From an uncultured Salinicoccus sp. (GTDB lineage Bacteria > Bacillota > Bacilli > Staphylococcales > Salinicoccaceae): DNA of 64,000 bases. Where the stretch lies: NCBI GenBank assembly GCA_947494965.1, contig CANLWV010000010.1, positions 18,585 to 82,584 on the forward strand, in the 5' to 3' direction. Of the stretch, positions 59,750-64,000 are shown in pieces. A program made the translations under genes and the position numbers. The notes beneath the pieces were generated by a model, which ran no database searches, was not told the origin of the DNA, and saw only the letters and a list, made by a program, of their open reading frames with translations. Position 1 is the first letter of the stretch, and every line of letters starts with the position of its first letter.

Positions 59750-61039
59750 ATGGATTCTATAATAGTAAAAGGTGGGAACAAGCTTTCAGGTTCTGTTGAA
59801 ATTGAAGGTTCCAAAAATGCTGTACTGCCGGTCTTGACTGCTTCTTTGTTAGCAGAAGAGGGCGTATCGAGGCTACATAATGTTCCGGACTTATCTGATG
59901 TCGGAACTTTAGCCGCTTTGCTTCGCCACTTGGGGGCTGAAGTTGAAATGGAAGAAGGGGCCGTCTCGGTGGATGCCAGCGCAAAGCTTTCATGCGATGC
60001 GCCTTTCGACCTCGTAAGCAGGATGCGCGCGAGCATGCTTGTTATGGGCCCCCTGCTTGCACGTTACGGGTATTGTAATGTAGCAATGCCAGGAGGATGT
60101 GCCATTGGTTCAAGACCAGTGGAGCAGCATATTAAAGGCCTCGAGAAGATGGGGACTACTTTCCGTACTGTAGATGGTAGTTTCGAGGGACATGTCGATG
60201 GCCGTCTGAAAGGTGCCAAGATTCACTTGGATTTTCCAAGCGTTGGCGCAACCCAGAACCTTATAATGGCTGCAAGCCTGGCTGAGGGGATTACTGAGCT
60301 TGAAAATGCAGCTCAAGAACCTGAAATTGAAGATTTGGCCAATTATATTAATGAAATGGGCGGTAATGTAAAAGGCGCAGGTACTGCACATATTAAAATT
60401 GAAGGTGTCGAATCCCTAAAGGGAGTAGACCACACCGTCATTCCTGACAGGATTGAAGCAGGTACTTTTATGATTGCAGGGGCAATAACACGCAGTGAAA
60501 TCACACTGAAAAACGTTGTACCCGAACATTTGAGTGCATTGATTTCCAAGCTTGAAGAAATAGGTGTACGGATAGAGGGTACGGAGGATGGTGTCAAAGT
60601 CATCCCGGCCGAGAACCTTAAGCCCATCCGGGTCAAGACGATGCCCCACCCTGGTTTTCCCACAGACATGCAAAGCCAGATGATGGCATTGCTTACGACC
60701 ATCAACGGTACAAGCGTCATGACGGAGACGATATTCGAGAATCGTTTCATGCACGTCAATGAGTTCAGAAAGATGGATGCAGATATAGAAGTAGAAGAAA
60801 ACCATGCATTCATCAAAGGTGGCGGCAAACTTACCGGGGGCCGTGTAAAAGCGACTGACCTCAGGGCCGCAGCTGCATTGATTCTTGCAGGTTTGGTAGC
60901 AGAAGGGTATACTGAAGTCACTGAATTGAATCATCTGGACCGTGGTTACGTAGATTTCCATGGCAAGTTGCAGAAGCTTGGAGCCGATATAGAGCGCACA
61001 GATGAGCAACGCACAAAAAGTGTGATAACTTCTAAATAA
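59750..61039 (+). CDS. murA: UDP-N-acetylglucosamine 1-carboxyvinyltransferase (MurA/MurAA)
   Basis: A 429-residue enolpyruvyl transferase, the primary MurA copy by position after the atp operon. The catalytic cysteine is Cys117 in [10 protein letters not shown]. It acts in the cytosol on UDP-GlcNAc and phosphoenolpyruvate. ATG 59750 has TGGAGTG upstream; a GTG three codons earlier is possible. A small EpuA-type protein follows 12 bp downstream. Confidence 0.95.
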   Translation: MDSIIVKGGNKLSGSVEIEGSKNAVLPVLTASLLAEEGVSRLHNVPDLSDVGTLAALLRHLGAEVEMEEGAVSVDASAKLSCDAPFDLVSRMRASMLVMGPLLARYGYCNVAMPGGCAIGSRPVEQHIKGLEKMGTTFRTVDGSFEGHVDGRLKGAKIHLDFPSVGATQNLIMAASLAEGITELENAAQEPEIEDLANYINEMGGNVKGAGTAHIKIEGVESLKGVDHTVIPDRIEAGTFMIAGAITRSEITLKNVVPEHLSALISKLEEIGVRIEGTEDGVKVIPAENLKPIRVKTMPHPGFPTDMQSQMMALLTTINGTSVMTETIFENRFMHVNEFRKMDADIEVEENHAFIKGGGKLTGGRVKATDLRAAAALILAGLVAEGYTEVTELNHLDRGYVDFHGKLQKLGADIERTDEQRTKSVITSK

Positions 61040-61051
61040 AGAGGTAGTGTT

Positions 61052-61240
61052 ATGGCCGAAGAATCAAGAAAGCTGGTCCATCGCAGATTTCCGTTGATTG
61101 TTAGAATACTGCTTTATGTATATGTGGCAATTATCGTGTTCTTTGTGGGCCTTATGATCGGATATGGGATATTGAATAATCCGATGGAAGTATTTCGTCT
61201 GGAAACATGGGAACACATCATCAATATGACTAAGGAATGA
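61052..61240 (+). CDS. EpuA-like small membrane protein
   Basis: A 62-residue protein with a basic N-terminus ([10 protein letters not shown]) and one helix (about 18-42). It fits the small family annotated as EpuA or DNA-directed RNA polymerase subunit beta-like. The role is unknown. It is 12 bp after murA and 4 bp before fabZ, so it belongs to the same transcript. Confidence 0.82.
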   Translation: MAEESRKLVHRRFPLIVRILLYVYVAIIVFFVGLMIGYGILNNPMEVFRLETWEHIINMTKE

Positions 61241-61244
61241 TACA

Positions 61245-61688
61245 ATGCTGAGTTACGATCAGATAAAGGCGATAATTCCGCACCGCCCACCTTTTCTGCT
61301 GATAGATAAAGTCACTGAAGTAGAACCAGGTGTAAAGTGTACGGGGATCAAACAAGTTTCCGGTAATGAGCCATTCTTTCAAGGGCATTTTCCTGAGTAT
61401 GCTGTAATGCCAGGTGTCCTGATTGTTGAATCATTGGCTCAGGTAGGTGCAGTCGCGCTCTTGCAGGAGGAACAGTTCCAAGGAAAGCTTGCCTTTTTTG
61501 CAGGCATAGATAGATGTAGGTTCAAAAAGCAGGTCAGACCTGGGGATACTCTGGAACTGACAGTTGAAATAACAAAAATAAAGGGTCCTATCGGCAAAGG
61601 GGAAGCAGTCGCTACAGTTGACGGGGAGATTGCCTGTAAATGTGAAATTACCTTTGCCATACAAGACCAAAAAACATCCGATGATTAA
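61245..61688 (+). CDS. fabZ: 3-hydroxyacyl-[ACP] dehydratase FabZ
   Basis: A 147-residue hot-dog-fold dehydratase of type II fatty-acid synthesis. Catalytic His is in [10 protein letters not shown] and catalytic Glu in [11 protein letters not shown]. Its last 4 nt overlap the convergent ywpF stop, and both genes share a terminator whose stem includes the two stop codons. Confidence 0.96.
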   Translation: MLSYDQIKAIIPHRPPFLLIDKVTEVEPGVKCTGIKQVSGNEPFFQGHFPEYAVMPGVLIVESLAQVGAVALLQEEQFQGKLAFFAGIDRCRFKKQVRPGDTLELTVEITKIKGPIGKGEAVATVDGEIACKCEITFAIQDQKTSDD

Positions 61689-61703
61689 TCATCGGATGTT
61701 TTT
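61670..61703. terminator. Shared terminator overlapping the fabZ and ywpF stops
   Basis: A perfect 17-bp stem without unpaired loop bases on paper (61670-61686 with 61687-61703; core ACATCCGATGATT), with A5 on one side and T5 on the other. It contains the stop codons of both convergent genes. Confidence 0.92.
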
Positions 61704-62110
61704 ATTTCTTTTTTAGACTCCATGATGGATTTGAACTCATGGAGCAAGGTCTCTTCTTCATACCCTTCACTCAACAGATGGGTGAGTACATCTTCAGCAT
61801 ACGTTGGTCCTTGTACGATTATCTTGCCATTGAATATTAGGGATAGTGCCTGATCCAACTCATTCATTTCATTGAACGTTCCTCTGAATCTGGCCGGTTC
61901 GTTTGAATGTCTCGTAATCGTAACAAGAATTTCAACTTCCGTTCCAATCATCTCCTGGAGAATATCCTTAAAGTCGGGAGAAGTGGAAATCTCGATCAAC
62001 CAAGGAGCCTCTCCCTTCTCCTTATTGATTATGATGCCATCGATGATATCCAGTATTATATAATTCTCTTCATGTTCCAGCTTCAATTCAACTACCTTAA
62101 AAGACTTCAT
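61685..62110 (-). CDS. ywpF: YwpF-family protein
   Basis: A 141-residue protein of the YwpF family ([11 protein letters not shown], then [15 protein letters not shown]). The function is unknown; in Bacillus it lies next to ssb (ywpH), as here. ATG 62110 has GGGAGGA upstream and fits the family length of about 136. Confidence 0.86.
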   Translation of the reverse strand: MKSFKVVELKLEHEENYIILDIIDGIIINKEKGEAPWLIEISTSPDFKDILQEMIGTEVEILVTITRHSNEPARFRGTFNEMNELDQALSLIFNGKIIVQGPTYAEDVLTHLLSEGYEEETLLHEFKSIMESKKEIKTSDD

Positions 62111-62299
62111 ACCAGTTCCTCCCTTCATAATGAATCGTGGATGCAATTTTTTTGAAATCGCATCACCTTGCGTTTCAATATTTATTTATCATCACCATAT
62201 TCATTCTAATTGTAAAGGAAATGGCTGTAAAATCAAATTTCAGCCTTTTGCAGAATATTTACTTTAGGTTTATCTTTGGGACAGGAAGGAGGTGAACTA

Positions 62300-62872
62300 A
62301 TGATGAACAAAGTCTTGCTGGTGGGGGAGCTGGTGCGTAATGTGACGATACAGAAAACGGTGAATGGCAGCATCAATTCATTCATCATTGCAACCGTCAG
62401 AGTGCCCAAAGATGAAAGAAAATCAAAGGAAGTACATTTCATCTACTGCAAAGCCTTCGGAAAAGCACTACCTAAAGTACTCACAGAAGCTACTGAAGGT
62501 GATATCCTATGCGTCAGTGGTCAGGTCGCCACCACGGTCCATACAACCCAAGAGGGTGAAAAAGAATATCGGATGGAAATATGGGCTGAAAGCATTAAAC
62601 ATATCCCGGATAAGATGAGCCGACAAAAAGACATCACGAATCCTTCACGCATGATAGGGGAGGCGGTAAAGCATTATGACCAGTGGGACTACATCGGTGA
62701 AAGGACAGTCCATACATTAGAAAGCTCCGATGATCCAGGCAAGGCACTTTTGAAAGACCGCCACCTGGAGTCTTTGGAAAAAGTTTTGAATGAACATAAG
62801 AATGACAGTCATACATTGCAACTTGTGCCAAACGAAGATTCAGATGAAAAGAAGGAAAAAGCCTTTACCTGA
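62300..62872 (+). CDS. ssb: Single-stranded DNA-binding protein, SsbB/YwpH-like with C-terminal extension
   Basis: A 190-residue protein whose first 105 residues form the OB fold (N-K-V-L-L-V-G-E-L-V-R-N-V-T, then V-R-V-P-K-D-E-R, F-I-Y-C-K-A-F-G-K-A). The C-terminal part is charged and unlike the D-D-D-I-P-F tail of replicative SSB, ending K-K-E-K-A-F-T. By position beside ywpF it corresponds to SsbB, linked with natural transformation in Bacillus. ATG 62300 has GGAAGGAGGTG upstream. Confidence 0.85.
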   Translation: MMNKVLLVGELVRNVTIQKTVNGSINSFIIATVRVPKDERKSKEVHFIYCKAFGKALPKVLTEATEGDILCVSGQVATTVHTTQEGEKEYRMEIWAESIKHIPDKMSRQKDITNPSRMIGEAVKHYDQWDYIGERTVHTLESSDDPGKALLKDRHLESLEKVLNEHKNDSHTLQLVPNEDSDEKKEKAFT

Positions 62873-62916
62873 ACAGGTCCAATTGATTCACACTATCTAC
62901 ACTCACACTACTCACC

Positions 62917-62966
62917 ATACCCTGCCCAAGACCGACTACTGCGATCGGACTTAAGCAGGGTATTTT
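62917..62966 (+). terminator. Terminator-like hairpin after ssb
   Basis: ATACCCTGC (62917-62925) pairs with GCAGGGTAT (62955-62963) around an inner CCGA/TCGG stem, followed by TTTAT. Confidence 0.6.
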
Positions 62967-63305
62967 ATATGAAAACTTTTAGAAAATGAATGAATTTTAT
63001 TACTGATGACAGATCAATTAGACATCTATTAAAATATAATCCATTGATCACCTAATGGTGATGGCGTCATATTTTGTAAATGAGGCTATCTAATCGGTCA
63101 ATAAATTGTGAAACCTCGAAGAGTTATAAATACACTATTTGTGAAAAAGGTCTTTTAACAAGAAATAATATTGTAACCTGATTGTAATGAAAAACGCTTT
63201 TCTTTATATTCCTGTAACCTAAGAAATATTTAAATCTGATATAGTACTATTCAGCTAATAAGAAAACATTATTCCGCTTAAGGGAATACGGAGGGTATAC
63301 TAATT
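62967..63305 (+). promoter_or_regulatory. Long AT-rich upstream region of the LysM gene
   Basis: 339 bp with no ORF of note. It holds a TGATCACC-TAAT-GGTGAT inverted repeat near 63044-63061, a WalR-type site at 63172-63188, a lone TGTAAC half-site near 63213 and a TATAGT-like -10 near 63240, consistent with a long 5' region of a WalKR-controlled cell-wall gene. Confidence 0.5.
63172..63188 (+). promoter_or_regulatory. WalR (YycF) binding site
   Basis: TGTAAC-N5-TGTAAT is a perfect match to the WalR direct-repeat consensus TGTWAH-N5-TGTWAH, about 120 bp upstream of a LysM protein start. WalKR controls peptidoglycan hydrolases in Staphylococcus and Bacillus. Confidence 0.75.
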
Positions 63306-64000
63306 ATGAAGAAAGTACTATCTATCGGTGCAGCAGTTGCTGTATCCGGCACACTCGCTTACAGTGCAGAAGCAGCAACTCATACAGTAGATAAAGGGGA
63401 TACTCTTTCCGAAATCGCGCATCAGAGCAATACAACAGTCGATGCGATTAAATCAGCCAATAATTTGACTTCCAACCTTATCTTCCCAGGTCAAGAGCTT
63501 GAAGTTACAAAAGCAAATGATTCAGAAGATAAAGAAGCAGGGGTCTATAAAATAAAATCAGGAGATACGCTTTTTGAGATCGCGCAGAAATTTGAAGTTA
63601 CCGTTTCAGATCTGAAGGCGTGGAACAACCTATCTTCAGATCTCATCATTGCTGGTAAAACACTTTCAGTCTCTGGAGATACCGTGTCTCAAGCGCCTGT
63701 GCAAGCACCAGCAGTAGAAGAAGCACCTGCTCAATTGCAGCCAGTAGAAGAAGTTCAGCAAGATGATTCAGCCGAAGAGCGTGCAGCAGAACAGGCAGCA
63801 GCCGAAGAGCGTGCAGCAGAGCAAGCGGCAGCTGAAGAGCGTGCAGCAGAACAGGCAGCAGCCGAAGAGCGTGCAGCAGAGCAAGCGGCAGCTGAAGAGC
63901 GTGCAGCAGAACAGGCAGCAGCTGAAGAGCGTGCAGCAGAGCAAGCGGCAGCTGAAGAGCGTGCAGCAGAACAGGCAGCAGCTGAAGAGCGTGCAGCAGA
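63306..64000 (+). CDS. Secreted LysM cell-wall protein, truncated by the window end
   Basis: At least 231 residues, running off the window without a stop. A signal peptide with cleavage near residue 24 (A-Y-S-A-E-A) precedes two LysM domains (about 25-68: [13 protein letters not shown]; about 79-125: [13 protein letters not shown]), which bind peptidoglycan. A Pro/Ala/Glu linker leads to a ten-residue repeat [10 protein letters not shown], seen at least seven times. The C-terminal domain, probably a CHAP, NlpC/P60 or 3D hydrolase, lies outside. CGGAGGG precedes ATG 63306. Confidence 0.88.
   Translation, partial: MKKVLSIGAAVAVSGTLAYSAEAATHTVDKGDTLSEIAHQSNTTVDAIKSANNLTSNLIFPGQELEVTKANDSEDKEAGVYKIKSGDTLFEIAQKFEVTVSDLKAWNNLSSDLIIAGKTLSVSGDTVSQAPVQAPAVEEAPAQLQPVEEVQQDDSAEERAAEQAAAEERAAEQAAAEERAAEQAAAEERAAEQAAAEERAAEQAAAEERAAEQAAAEERAAEQAAAEERAA
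63771..64000 (+). repeat. 30-bp tandem repeats with 60-bp higher-order period
   Basis: Seven complete 30-bp units and a partial eighth, all in frame. Two versions alternate strictly: one has AACAGGCAGCA at its end, the other AGCAAGCGGCA, so the true unit of expansion is 60 bp. The first codon of the unit changes from GCC to GCT along the array. All variants encode the same decapeptide. Confidence 0.95.

Noticed and set aside
62170..62295. ComK boxes upstream of ssb.
   Set aside because: Only one loose AAAA-N5-TTTC element is visible; paired AT boxes at a proper distance were not found.
63771..64000. CRISPR-like array.
   Set aside because: Repeats are contiguous without spacers, in frame and encode a decapeptide in a LysM protein.

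Overview
The window looks like a chromosomal segment of a low-to-moderate GC Firmicute in the family Staphylococcaceae, most like the halotolerant Salinicoccus/Jeotgalicoccus group. This rests on three things: the gene order from rpoE and pyrG through fba, tal, murZ, rho, rpmE, prfA, prmC, the ywl genes, glyA, upp, mnaA, the atp operon, murA and fabZ, which is the classical Bacillus/Staphylococcus arrangement; staphylococcal-type proteins (type II pantothenate kinase, thioredoxin-linked ArsC with Cys10/82/89, a LysM cell-wall protein behind a WalR-type box); and several osmolyte and ion transporters. The species is an inference. I saw no tRNA, rRNA, insertion sequence, prophage or CRISPR array.

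Positions 1-34000 are an accessory and metabolic half made of short operons on both strands. In order: a MarR-MMPL efflux unit; a large-subunit catalase; a wrecked mannitol locus in which the start of mtlA is fused to the remains of mtlD; RarD; a lipoprotein; pcm; a divergent mhqE/mhqD-like pair; a HAD phosphatase; AzlCD; a Rho-N/SEC-C protein; gamma-glutamyltransferase; an LtaS-like sulfatase; a split chromate transporter; murJ behind a 19-codon leader ORF; an OYE-acetamidase-glycerate kinase operon; arsRBC; an arginase-family enzyme followed by an Nramp homologue that has lost the metal-binding motifs; OsmC; a CPA1 antiporter with a lipoprotein; an orphan ABC ATPase; coaW; and a BCCT osmolyte transporter with a SigB-like promoter.

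Positions 34000-63000 are the conserved core, almost entirely on the plus strand: a double GNAT protein, rpoE, pyrG with its CTP-sensing attenuator, an Fe2+-efflux-type P1B-4 ATPase with an upstream Fur-like box, DUF2529, fba, tal, murZ, rho, rpmE with a structured leader, prfA-prmC-ywlC-ywlE-rpiB-ywlG-glyA-upp-mnaA, the complete atpIBEFHAGDC operon, a DUF1146 protein, murA, an EpuA-like protein, fabZ, ywpF and ssb. The window ends inside a LysM protein with alternating 30-bp repeats and an upstream WalR-type site.

Functionally the region joins cell-envelope supply (MurA/MurZ, MurJ, MnaA, LtaS-like, LysM protein), translation and transcription factors (RpoE, Rho, RF1/PrmC, TsaC-like YwlC, L31), central metabolism (Fba, Tal, RpiB, GlyA, Upp, PyrG) and ATP synthesis. 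The accessory half adds stress defence (catalase, quinone detoxification, arsenic, iron, chromate, osmotic stress). The observations most worth following are the mtlA::mtlD deletion scar, the arginase/variant-Nramp pair, the murJ leader ORF, the pfeT-like Fur box and the several leader-type attenuation devices.
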